Source: Sneathiella chungangensis (GTDB lineage Bacteria > Pseudomonadota > Alphaproteobacteria > Sneathiellales > Sneathiellaceae). From it: a stretch of DNA of 64,000 nucleotides. The notes under the pieces were generated by a model. It saw only the letters and a list, made by a program, of their open reading frames with translations, made no database searches and was not told the DNA's origin. The stretch covers positions 1 to 64,000 of the forward strand of contig NZ_WTVA01000014.1 in NCBI RefSeq assembly GCF_009882935.1. The letters are read 5' to 3'. Both the position numbers and the translations under genes were made by a program. The first letter of the stretch is position 1; each line of letters begins with the position of its first letter. Shown piece after piece: positions 34,367-42,431 of the stretch.

Positions 34367-35689
34367 ATGAGTTTAACAGCAGCAATGTTTTCCGGTGTCT
34401 CGGGACTGGCCGCGCAATCTACGGCGATGGCGACCATCTCGGATAATATTTCGAATACGAACACGATTGGTTACAAAGGCACCAATGCGATCTTCTCGAC
34501 CCTCGTGACGGAGAGCGCGACCGACACCACCTATTCCGCGGGCGGTGTTCTCGTTCATCCGCGTGCGCAGATTGATCAGCAGGGCCTGATCACGGCATCT
34601 GATTCAACAACCCATATGGCGATTGCCGGTGATGGTTTCTTCGTTGTGTCGACAACCGCCGATCCGACCTCTTCGGGCGGCAACTATGTCTATACACGCG
34701 CGGGCACCTTCGAGCCGGATGCAACAGGCCTGCTGCGCAACGCGCAAGGATACTATCTGCAAGGCTGGGAAATAGACCCGGATGGCAATATTCCCGCCAA
34801 CCAGTCAGACCTGGCGGCGCTGTCTCCGGTTAATATCACGGGACTTACCGGTAACGCCGAAGCCACTTCGACTATTAACCTGAAGGCCAACCTTTCGTCC
34901 GACCAGACCACATACGGCGCGGGCTATGTCGCCGGTGACATGACCAATGGAACCGTCGACCCACATTTTGTTCGCTCCTTCCAGGTTTATGACAGCATGG
35001 GATCTGCTCACAGCATCACCTTTAACTTCCTCCGGACGGGGTCAGGCGGGACGCCGAATGAATGGACGGTCGAAATTACGTCGGACATTGATGGTGACGG
35101 TAATGAGGACATGCTGTCTTCGGATATCGTCGCTTTTAACTCAGATGGATCATTGGATGCGGGTTCAACAACCCTTTCAAACACGGTCACGATCCCCTGG
35201 ACCGCTGCCCTGGGCATTGATACCCCGCAGGCGATTACGTTGAACTTTGGTACAGATGGTCAGTCAGACGGCTTCACCCAGTTTGCCTCCAACTCCGAGC
35301 TCGTTTCCTCGGAAGTGAACGGCGCGCTGTTCGGTGCCTTTAATTCGGTGTTCATCGATGAAGAAGGCACGGTGATCGCGAAATTCGATAATGGTACGTC
35401 GAAGGAGATCTACAAAATTCCGGTCGCTACTTTCGCCAATCCGAATGGGCTGACGAACCGCGACGGCAACGCCTATGACGAAACGCCAGAATCCGGAACC
35501 TTCACTCTGCGTGAAGCAACATTAGGCGGCGCCGGCAAGATTATCTCGTCCGCTACTGAAGCCTCTACGGTCGATATCGCGGAGGAATTCACCCGTATGA
35601 TCATCACGCAGCGTTCCTATTCGGCGGCGGGCAAGATCATCACAACTGCAGATGAAATGCTGGAAGAGCTGATCCGCTTGAAGCGATAG
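34367..35689 (+). CDS. flgE: Flagellar hook protein FlgE
   Basis: 440-residue structural subunit of the hook. The N-terminus (MSLTAAMFSGVSGLAAQSTAMATISDNISNTNTIGYKGT) and C-terminus (VDIAEEFTRMIITQRSYSAAGKIITTADEMLEELIRLKR) are the axial-protein helices; the middle holds variable surface domains with Asp/Gly-rich repeats (DIDGDGNEDML). A good TAGGAGAGAG precedes the ATG. A 6-bp stem-loop lies in the 62-bp gap after flgD. It is followed by a 13-bp-armed hairpin and sciP. Confidence 0.95.
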   Translation: MSLTAAMFSGVSGLAAQSTAMATISDNISNTNTIGYKGTNAIFSTLVTESATDTTYSAGGVLVHPRAQIDQQGLITASDSTTHMAIAGDGFFVVSTTADPTSSGGNYVYTRAGTFEPDATGLLRNAQGYYLQGWEIDPDGNIPANQSDLAALSPVNITGLTGNAEATSTINLKANLSSDQTTYGAGYVAGDMTNGTVDPHFVRSFQVYDSMGSAHSITFNFLRTGSGGTPNEWTVEITSDIDGDGNEDMLSSDIVAFNSDGSLDAGSTTLSNTVTIPWTAALGIDTPQAITLNFGTDGQSDGFTQFASNSELVSSEVNGALFGAFNSVFIDEEGTVIAKFDNGTSKEIYKIPVATFANPNGLTNRDGNAYDETPESGTFTLREATLGGAGKIISSATEASTVDIAEEFTRMIITQRSYSAAGKIITTADEMLEELIRLKR

Positions 35690-35709
35690 TAAAAACTAGG
35701 TCTGGATAA

Positions 35710-35753
35710 TTATCTTCATGGCCGGAAATTTCCCTTTCTTGCCATGAAGATAA
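35710..35753 (+). terminator. Long hairpin between flgE and sciP
   Basis: Perfect 13-bp inverted repeat TTATCTTCATGGC (35710-35722) and GCCATGAAGATAA (35741-35753) with an 18-nt loop, 21 bp after the flgE stop. There is no T-run, so it is not a standard terminator. It could end or protect the flgE message, or be an operator for sciP. Confidence 0.5.
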
Positions 35754-35840
35754 AATTAACCAACCTCATTAGCTGTTTGTTAAATCGAAGAGCATATGAT
35801 CTCAGTTCAAGACAAAACGTAAGTATGAGGTAGTGTGCAG

Positions 35841-36140
35841 ATGCAGTCGCAAATGGACCGCAAGGTAAATCGGATAATTGGTCTGGATGGTCAGCCAATG
35901 ACGATTCATGATCTGCCGCCAAAGGACACCAAGAGATGGGTGATCCGGCGGAAGGCTGAAGTTGTCGCCGCTGTTCGTGGCGGGCTTATCAGTCTGGACG
36001 ATGCTTGCCGGCGTTATACGCTCTCTGTGGAAGAATTCCTGTCCTGGCAGAAAGCGATCGACAAACATGGCCTGCCGGGTCTTCGGACTACCCGGATACA
36101 GGATTACCGTCCCAATGAGTCCGTTTATAAAAATGACTAG
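35841..36140 (+). CDS. sciP: CtrA antagonist SciP (DUF1153)
   Basis: 99-residue helix-turn-helix protein. The core LPPKDTKRWVIRRKAEVVAAVRGGLISLDDACRRYTLSVEEFLSWQKAIDKHGLPGLRTTRIQDYR is nearly identical to Caulobacter SciP, which binds CtrA at promoters and blocks CtrA-driven transcription in G1. ATG 35841 is favoured over GTG 35835 because GAGG lies ten bases upstream. It has a strong terminator behind it and sits between flgE and fliF, as in Caulobacter. Upstream a TTAACC half-site for CtrA is present at 35755-35760. Confidence 0.95.
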   Translation: MQSQMDRKVNRIIGLDGQPMTIHDLPPKDTKRWVIRRKAEVVAAVRGGLISLDDACRRYTLSVEEFLSWQKAIDKHGLPGLRTTRIQDYRPNESVYKND

Positions 36141-36167
36141 TTAAGTCACTCATTAAGCCCTTTTCAA

Positions 36168-36200
36168 AAAAGCCCGGCCTTGTACCGGGCTTTTATTTTT
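36168..36200 (+). terminator. Terminator after sciP
   Basis: AAAAGCCCGG-CCTTGTA-CCGGGCTTTT followed by ATTTTTT: a 10-bp stem, 7-nt loop and T-run. It would isolate sciP from the fliF operon. Confidence 0.9.
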
Positions 36201-36260
36201 TACCCAAAGCCCCGGACGTTGACGAGTTAGCGGCGCAGTTTCGAAAATGCCGCAAAAATG

Positions 36261-36319
36261 GGGTAGGCAAAAATTTCCACCTACCCGGCAAATTTTGCCT
36301 GCCGTTAACCAGTTGTTTA
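36261..36319 (+). promoter_or_regulatory. fliF upstream region with two palindromes and a CtrA box
   Basis: In order: inverted repeat GGGTAGG (36261-36267) with CCTACCC (36280-36286); palindrome GGCAAA-T-TTTGCC (36287-36299); and TTAACCAGTTGTTTA (36305-36319), a CtrA site of the form TTAA-N7-TTAA with one mismatch. CtrA control of the fliF operon is established in Caulobacter. The CtrA box lies about 70 bp upstream of the fliF start. The two palindromes may bind other regulators. Confidence 0.6.
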
Positions 36320-36386
36320 TCTCCTCCCAGTATCTTTCATGAAGTGGAATAAATTTTACGCATATTTTAATTGAGTGGGGCACCCC

Positions 36387-38084
36387 GTGAACGGATTAAG
36401 CCAGCTTCTTCAGAGTTTGGGAACAGTAAGGGTCATCATACTTGGTGGCGTTGCGGTTGGACTGATTGCTTTGATCATGTTGATGGCCACCCGCATCAGC
36501 AGCCCGGATTACGCATTGCTTTACGGCGGACTGGAGCCAGCGGACTCGGCGGCGATCGTTTCAAAGCTTGAGGCCGACAATATCCCTTTCCAGGTTTCCG
36601 CCAACGGACGCGACGTCCTTATCCCGGATGAGCAGGTGGCTCTGGTTCGCCTGAAGATGGCGGAAGCCGGTCTGCCGACAGGCGGCTCCGTCGGCTATGA
36701 AATCTTCGACAATTCTGACACCTTCGGCACGACCAGCTTCGTTCAGAATGTTAATTTCGTCCGCGCCCTCGAAGGGGAACTTGCCCGCACCATCCGCGCA
36801 TTGAATAACGTCTCTGCGGCACGCGTGCATCTGGTTCTGCCCAAGCGCGAGGTTTTCAGCCGCGACAAGAGAGAGGCAAGCGCGTCCATTGTCCTGAAGC
36901 TAAACGGCCGCGGGCGTCTGACAGACGACCAGATTGCCGCCATCCAGCATATGACCGCCTCCGCCGTTCCTTCCTTGTCACCATCGCATATCTCCATCGT
37001 TGATGAAAACGGCAACCTGTTGGCGCGGGGTGATGGCAAGGAAACACCGGGCACCGGCTTCAGCTCACAAAATGATTTCAAGCGGATTGCCTATGAAAGC
37101 CGCCTGAAGGAACAGATCGAGCAGCTCCTTGAGAAATCGCTGGGTACCGGAAATGTCCGGGCCGAGGTCAGTGCCGTCATGGATTTCGATCAGCGTACAA
37201 TACAATCGGAAACCTACGACCCTGACAGCCAGGTCGTTCGGTCCTCGCAACTGGTGGAAGAGAACAGCACCTCGAACGAGGGAATTTCCAACGATCCGGC
37301 CGTATCGGTCGCGAATAATCTACCCGAGGCGGGAGCCGACAACGGCGCCGGTTCAAGCTCCAAAAACGCGGCGTCCCGTACGGAAGAAACCGTCAACTAC
37401 GAGATTTCCAAAACGGTGACGACAGAGGTACGCGAAAGCGGGCCTGTGCGGCGCCTGACTGTCGCGGTCCTGGTGAATGGCCGCACCGAAGTCGCCGCAG
37501 ACGGAACACGGAGTTACCAGTCTCTCGATGACGCCGCTCTCGCCCAGGTCAGCCGCCTTGTAAAATCTACCATCGGCTTCGATGAGGAACGTGGCGATGT
37601 CGTCGAAGTCGTCAACATGCCATTCGTCGAAGTCATCGACAGTTTCTCTGACGAGGAAATCATCACCGACGAGATCTTCATGGGTCTGACCAAGTCGGAC
37701 CTCTTCAAAATGGGCGAAATGGGCGTTCTGGTCATTGTTGCGATCCTGGCGTTGCTCCTGGTTGTACGGCCGCTATTAAACCGCGCGCTTGCCGTGGGCG
37801 GCGCAACACCGGCGCTTGCCGCCCCCGGTGGCGGCGCAGCAACCGCTGCCGCCCTTCCCGGTGGGGGCGCTGTACCAGCAATCGGACATAGTCAAAGCCA
37901 GGCCGCCGGAGGCGAGGGCGCGCCCAGATCCGAAACCCTCAACGAAGTTGATAGTCTGATCGACATCGACAAGGTCGACGGTCAGGTCAAAACCTCCGCC
38001 TTGAACAAGGTCAGTGAAATTGTCGACAAGCATCCGGATGAAGCAATTTCCATTCTTCGAAGCTGGCTCTATCACGACGCATAA
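36387..38084 (+). CDS. fliF: Flagellar MS-ring protein FliF
   Basis: 565-residue inner-membrane ring protein. The first membrane helix is about residues 15-37 ([20 protein letters not shown]), the periplasmic ring-building motifs follow ([56 protein letters not shown]), the second membrane helix is near 440-460 ([19 protein letters not shown]), and the cytoplasmic tail ends in [22 protein letters not shown], which binds FliG. GTG 36387 is chosen over GTG 36375 because GGGG lies six bases before it. First gene of a long operon. Confidence 0.95.
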   Translation: MNGLSQLLQSLGTVRVIILGGVAVGLIALIMLMATRISSPDYALLYGGLEPADSAAIVSKLEADNIPFQVSANGRDVLIPDEQVALVRLKMAEAGLPTGGSVGYEIFDNSDTFGTTSFVQNVNFVRALEGELARTIRALNNVSAARVHLVLPKREVFSRDKREASASIVLKLNGRGRLTDDQIAAIQHMTASAVPSLSPSHISIVDENGNLLARGDGKETPGTGFSSQNDFKRIAYESRLKEQIEQLLEKSLGTGNVRAEVSAVMDFDQRTIQSETYDPDSQVVRSSQLVEENSTSNEGISNDPAVSVANNLPEAGADNGAGSSSKNAASRTEETVNYEISKTVTTEVRESGPVRRLTVAVLVNGRTEVAADGTRSYQSLDDAALAQVSRLVKSTIGFDEERGDVVEVVNMPFVEVIDSFSDEEIITDEIFMGLTKSDLFKMGEMGVLVIVAILALLLVVRPLLNRALAVGGATPALAAPGGGAATAAALPGGGAVPAIGHSQSQAAGGEGAPRSETLNEVDSLIDIDKVDGQVKTSALNKVSEIVDKHPDEAISILRSWLYHDA

Positions 38085-38098
38085 GGGAACGTCATTCC

Positions 38099-39112
38099 AT
38101 GGTTATCAATGATGCAAAATATCTAAACGGACCCGACAAGGCCGCCATCATGATGCTGGCGCTCGGCGACGAGCATACCAAGGAGCTTTGGACGCGCCTT
38201 GATGAAGAGGAAATCAAGGAGATTTCCCAGGCGATGTCCAATCTCGGTTCGGTTTCTTCCAGTGTCATGGAGGCCCTGTTCGTGGAATTCGCGAGCAAGA
38301 TTTCCTCGACGGGAAACATCGTCGGCAGCTATGAGGCGACAGAACGCCTGCTGATGAAAGCGCTGTCCGGCGACCGGGTCGAAGGCATTATGGAGGAAAT
38401 CCGTGGCCCCGCCGGCCGCACCATGTGGGACAAGCTCGCAAATGTGAACGAGCAGGTCCTCGCCAATTATCTCAAGAATGAATATCCGCAGACTGTCGCC
38501 GTGGTGATGAGTAAAATCAATCCGGGCCATGCGGCCAAGGTTCTTTCCACCCTGCCGGAAGATTTCTCCCTTGAGGTGGTCAACCGGATGCTGCAGATGG
38601 AATCGGTGCAAAAGGAAGTTCTCGACAAGATCGAGGACACTCTTCGCAGCGAATTCATGAGCAATCTTGCGAAAACCAACAAGCGCGACAGCCACGAAAT
38701 GATGGCGGAAATTTTCAACAATTTCGACCGCAATACCGAAGGGCGGTTTATTTCTGCCCTGGAAGAGCGGAACCGGGATTCAGCTGAGAAAATCAAGGCA
38801 TTGATGTTCACCTTCGAAGACCTTCTCAAGCTCGATCCGGCGGGCGTGCAGACCCTGCTTCGCAACGTCGACAAGGAACGCCTGGGCATCTGCCTTAAAG
38901 GCGCGTCGGAAAGCCTGCGCGATCTCTTCTTCACCAATATGTCGGAACGTGCCGCCAAGATCCTGCGCGAGGACATGGAGGCAATGGGCCCGGTTCGCCT
39001 GAGGGATGTCGATGAGGCGCAGATGGAGATCGTCAACATTGCCAAGGAACTCGCCGACAACGGCGAAATCATGCTCGCTGACAGTGGCGGCGAAGACGAA
39101 CTTATTTACTAG
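38099..39112 (+). CDS. fliG: Flagellar motor switch protein FliG
   Basis: 337-residue rotor protein of the C-ring. Typical FliG parts: N-domain ([23 protein letters not shown]) that binds FliF, middle domain with [26 protein letters not shown], and C-domain with the charged torque helix ([47 protein letters not shown]). AAGGGAA precedes the ATG, 14 bp after fliF. Confidence 0.96.
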   Translation: MVINDAKYLNGPDKAAIMMLALGDEHTKELWTRLDEEEIKEISQAMSNLGSVSSSVMEALFVEFASKISSTGNIVGSYEATERLLMKALSGDRVEGIMEEIRGPAGRTMWDKLANVNEQVLANYLKNEYPQTVAVVMSKINPGHAAKVLSTLPEDFSLEVVNRMLQMESVQKEVLDKIEDTLRSEFMSNLAKTNKRDSHEMMAEIFNNFDRNTEGRFISALEERNRDSAEKIKALMFTFEDLLKLDPAGVQTLLRNVDKERLGICLKGASESLRDLFFTNMSERAAKILREDMEAMGPVRLRDVDEAQMEIVNIAKELADNGEIMLADSGGEDELIY

Positions 39113-39113
39113 G

Positions 39114-39812
39114 ATGCAATCCCAAATGGCAGTAACCAACAGATTTCTGTTCGATACCGAATTCGGTTCCGAAAGCGCCTCCCGAAAGGCGGCGGCGAAG
39201 CCTGTCGAGCGCGAAGAAGCCGTTTTCACGGAAAGTGACATCGCCGCGCTCAAGGCTGAGGCTTTTGAGAACGGCGTTCGCGAAGGACAGGGTCGGTCTC
39301 TCGAAGGCATTGAAACCGCCATTGCCGGCACCATGGGCACGATCAGTCATCAGCTCAAGCAGCTTCTCGACACCCATGACGCAAAAATCAACACTCTCAA
39401 ACAGGAAGCCGCAAGCCTGGCATTGGTGTTGGCGTCAAAGCTTGCACCGGCGCTGATAGAACTGGCGCCTGACATGGAAGTGCGAAAGCTGATTGAAGAA
39501 TGCCTTGCCGATCTGCATGACGAACCGCGTATCGTCATCCGGGCAAATGACGACATCTGTCAGCGAATTGCAGAAAAAATAGATGACATCACGAGCCGGG
39601 CCGGCTTCCAGGGAAATATTATTCTGCTGCCCGATGACGAGGCGGCCGCCGGCGATTGCCGGGTTGAATGGGCTGATGGCGGGACGGAACGGCGCCTGAG
39701 CGATATTCAGCATCGTCTCGACGAAGTGATTTCCCGCTTCATCCGTTCCGCCGGCCCACAGCAGAAAAACACAGCGGATCATTTGGATCAGCCGATAGCT
39801 GATCAGGTTTAA
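39114..39812 (+). CDS. fliH: Flagellar assembly protein FliH (FlbE-like)
   Basis: 232-residue regulator of the FliI ATPase, in the place that flbE has in the Caulobacter fliF operon. Seen: a weakly conserved N-terminus, a Glu/Ala/Arg-rich helix with GxxxG-like spacing (KAEAFENGVREGQGRSLEG, 75-110) and a C-terminal domain with LALVLASKLAPALIELAPDMEVRKLIEECLADL and RVEWADGGTERR, both typical of FliH/YscL. The start may be ATG 39114 or ATG 39126; both lie just after the fliG stop with little ribosome site. Confidence 0.85.
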   Translation: MQSQMAVTNRFLFDTEFGSESASRKAAAKPVEREEAVFTESDIAALKAEAFENGVREGQGRSLEGIETAIAGTMGTISHQLKQLLDTHDAKINTLKQEAASLALVLASKLAPALIELAPDMEVRKLIEECLADLHDEPRIVIRANDDICQRIAEKIDDITSRAGFQGNIILLPDDEAAAGDCRVEWADGGTERRLSDIQHRLDEVISRFIRSAGPQQKNTADHLDQPIADQV

Positions 39813-39823
39813 GGAGTAAGAAC

Positions 39824-40213
39824 GTGGCAGATGATGAAGAACTCGATCTAGAGGATCTTGGCAAAACACCGGCACCGGAAACGGATGTAGCAATCGCGGA
39901 TGACGGCGCGGACGACAACGTCGTCGGCAGCTTCAACGCGGAGGAGGATACCGAGATCGCCCGCACGGCGGCCGACCTTGAGGCCGTCTTCGATATTCCG
40001 GTTCATGTTACCGCCGTACTCGGCAAGTCGCGGATGCGTGTCAGCCAGCTTCTCAAGCTTGGTCGTGGCGCCGTGATTGAACTTGACCGCAAGGTCGGCG
40101 AGGCCATCGATATTTATGTCAACAACCGGCTGGTTGCCCGTGGTGAAGTCGTTGTCGTGGAAGACCGCTTGGGCGTGACCATGACGGAAATCATCAAGGC
40201 GGATCGCCGCTAG
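39824..40213 (+). CDS. fliN: Flagellar motor switch protein FliN
   Basis: 129-residue C-ring protein. The acidic N-terminal 45 residues are a variable linker; the SpoA-fold domain follows (FDIPVHVTAVLGKSRMRVSQLLKLGRGAVIELDRKVGEAIDIYVNNRLVARGEVVVVEDRLGVTMTEII). AAGGAGTAAGAAC gives a clear ATG. fliM is not in this window. Confidence 0.95.
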   Translation: MADDEELDLEDLGKTPAPETDVAIADDGADDNVVGSFNAEEDTEIARTAADLEAVFDIPVHVTAVLGKSRMRVSQLLKLGRGAVIELDRKVGEAIDIYVNNRLVARGEVVVVEDRLGVTMTEIIKADRR

Positions 40214-40227
40214 AAACGGATATCGCA

Positions 40228-41004
40228 GTGAGTAAAATTGATTTAGCAACGGTTCTGGGTCTGTTCGGCAGCTTTACGCTGGTTACCGGCGCCGTGCTGC
40301 TTGGCGGCTCGATCGGCTCATTCTTCAATTTGCCGTCGGTTCTGCTGGTGCTCGGCGGAACCTTCCTTGTGACGACCATCAGCTTTTCTCTGAACGATGT
40401 TATCCGGGCGCAAAAGCTGATTTTGAACACTCTGTTCACGCGCAACATGACGCCGGATTTCGCCGCCTATTCCATGCTCGATCTTGCCGACAAATGTCGC
40501 GGCAAGGGTGTATTGCATTTGCAGAATTACCTGCAATCTCTCGAGGCCGAAAGCTTCCAGCGGAAATCTCTGCAACTCGTGGTCGACGGTCTCCCGGCGG
40601 AAGAGGTAAACCGCATCTTGCAAAATGACCTGAATGGTATGATTGCGCGACATAATTCCTGCTCCGGCGTCCTTCGCAAGGCCGCCGAGGTTGCGCCGGC
40701 CATGGGTCTTATCGGAACGCTTGTCGGCCTGGTTCAAATGCTCGGCAATCTGAATGATCCTTCTAGCATTGGCCCCGCAATGGCCGTGGCGTTGCTCACC
40801 ACCTTTTACGGCGCAGTCCTTGCCAATATGTTCTTCAACCCGCTGGCATCGAAGCTCGAACGCAACTCCGCCGAAGAGGTGTTGCTGAACCGGGTGTTCA
40901 TGCTTGGTGCCGCGTCAATCGGACGGCAGGAAAATCCGCGCCGCCTTGAAATGTTGTTAAATACCCTGCTGCCGCCCGCAAGCCGCGTGCAGTACTACAG
41001 TTAA
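40228..41004 (+). CDS. MotA/PomA-type stator protein inside the fliF operon
   Basis: 258-residue inner-membrane protein of the MotA/TolQ/ExbB proton-channel family: helices near residues 8-30, 34-53, 155-177 and 187-210; the cytoplasmic loop 55-150 is rich in charged residues; the conserved AAEVAPAMGLIGTLVGLVQML and FYGAVLANMFFNPLASKLE stretches are present, and the end (IGRQENPRRLEMLLNTLLPP) is of the PomA type. GTG start at 40228. No motB follows, so it must pair with a MotB encoded elsewhere. In Caulobacter the operon goes directly from fliN to flbD. Confidence 0.88.
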   Translation: MSKIDLATVLGLFGSFTLVTGAVLLGGSIGSFFNLPSVLLVLGGTFLVTTISFSLNDVIRAQKLILNTLFTRNMTPDFAAYSMLDLADKCRGKGVLHLQNYLQSLEAESFQRKSLQLVVDGLPAEEVNRILQNDLNGMIARHNSCSGVLRKAAEVAPAMGLIGTLVGLVQMLGNLNDPSSIGPAMAVALLTTFYGAVLANMFFNPLASKLERNSAEEVLLNRVFMLGAASIGRQENPRRLEMLLNTLLPPASRVQYYS

Positions 41005-41024
41005 GTCTTTAGGAGAGTAAGTCG

Positions 41025-42395
41025 ATGAGGTTGCTTATAATTGGTTCCCTGAATGGTCAAATTGGCGCCGCCAGCCAGATCGCAATGTCGCGTGGCGCCA
41101 AGGTCAGCCAAGTGGACGATATCGAGATGGCGATGGCATCCTTGCGTGCGGGCAAAGGCGCGGATATGGCTATGATCGATGTCAACCTGCCTATTCGGAA
41201 CTTGGTCTCCATGCTCGCCAGCGAGCGGATCAATCTTCCCGTGATTGCCTGCGGCGTGAATACGGATGCCACAGCGGCCGCGAACGCGATCCGGGCCGGC
41301 GCCAAAGAATTTCTGCCGCTGCCCCCCGATCCGGAACTGATTGCCGCCGTTCTTGAAGCGGTATCGCAGGAAAACAACAAACTTGTCTTTGCCGATCCGA
41401 CGATGAAAGACGTCGTTTCCCTTGCCGAACAGATTGCCCCCTCATCGGCGTCTGTTTTGATAAATGGCGAAACGGGAACCGGCAAGGAAGTGATGGCAAG
41501 TTATCTACATACGCACAGCAACCGTGCGGATAAGCCCTTCGTCTGCGTCAACTGCGCTGCAATTCCGGAAAACCTCCTCGAATCCGAGCTGTTCGGCCAC
41601 GAAAAGGGAGCCTTTACCGGCGCAATCGCACGCCGCGTCGGCAAGTTTGAGGAAGCGAACGGCGGCACGCTTCTTCTGGACGAAATCAGCGAAATGGACA
41701 TCCAGCTTCAGGCGAAACTGCTGCGCGCCATCCAGGAAAAAATGATCGACCGTGTTGGCGGCACGAAGCCGGTACCCGTCGACATCCGCATCATAGCAAC
41801 ATCCAACCGCGATCTTGCGGAGGCCGTTGCCGAGAAAACTTTCCGCGAAGACCTGCTCTTCCGGTTGAACGTCGTGACGCTCAAAATCCCTCCTCTTCGC
41901 GAGCGACCGGTTGACATTGATGTCCTGTCCCGTCATTTCGCGAAGAAATACTCCGAGTCGAACGGACTCAGCGAACGCAAAATCGATGAGACTGCCATGG
42001 CCAAACTGAAAGCCAATCCATGGAGGGGTAACGTGCGGGAACTTGAAAACACGATACATCGTGCGGTTCTTCTCTGTCAGGGCGATGTGATCACCGGCGA
42101 TGCAATCTTGATGCCCGACGGATCGGCAACCCCATCCGGACAAGCCGGGGCCACAGCAAATATTGCGATCAACGGCGCCGCCGCAACCGGGGCACTTGTG
42201 GGCCGTAAGGTCGCGGATGTGGAAAAGGATCTCATTTTGAATACGCTGGATCACTGCTTTGGCAACCGGACCCATGCCGCCAACATTCTCGGCATTTCCA
42301 TACGCACTCTGCGCAACAAGTTGAAACTCTATTCCGATGACGGCGTAGACGTGCCGGCGGCGGCCGGTGAAAACCGGTATCAGGCACGCGCCTGA
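41025..42395 (+). CDS. flbD: Sigma-54-dependent flagellar activator FlbD
   Basis: 456-residue enhancer-binding protein. The N-terminal 120 residues have the shape of a receiver with Asp52, but the acidic pair near the start is absent (IIGSLNGQ), so phosphorylation is doubtful; FlbD is known to need FliX instead. The AAA+ domain has Walker A GETGTGKE, the sigma-54 loop ELFGHEKGAFTGA and Walker B GGTLLLDEIS. The C-terminal Fis-type HTH is THAANILGISIRTLRNKL. It probably activates the two sigma-54 promoters at 31.7 and 31.9 kb. Confidence 0.93.
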   Translation: MRLLIIGSLNGQIGAASQIAMSRGAKVSQVDDIEMAMASLRAGKGADMAMIDVNLPIRNLVSMLASERINLPVIACGVNTDATAAANAIRAGAKEFLPLPPDPELIAAVLEAVSQENNKLVFADPTMKDVVSLAEQIAPSSASVLINGETGTGKEVMASYLHTHSNRADKPFVCVNCAAIPENLLESELFGHEKGAFTGAIARRVGKFEEANGGTLLLDEISEMDIQLQAKLLRAIQEKMIDRVGGTKPVPVDIRIIATSNRDLAEAVAEKTFREDLLFRLNVVTLKIPPLRERPVDIDVLSRHFAKKYSESNGLSERKIDETAMAKLKANPWRGNVRELENTIHRAVLLCQGDVITGDAILMPDGSATPSGQAGATANIAINGAAATGALVGRKVADVEKDLILNTLDHCFGNRTHAANILGISIRTLRNKLKLYSDDGVDVPAAAGENRYQARA

Positions 42396-42431
42396 ATTAC
42401 AGTAGCATCAAACCTTGGAAAGTCGTCGTAA

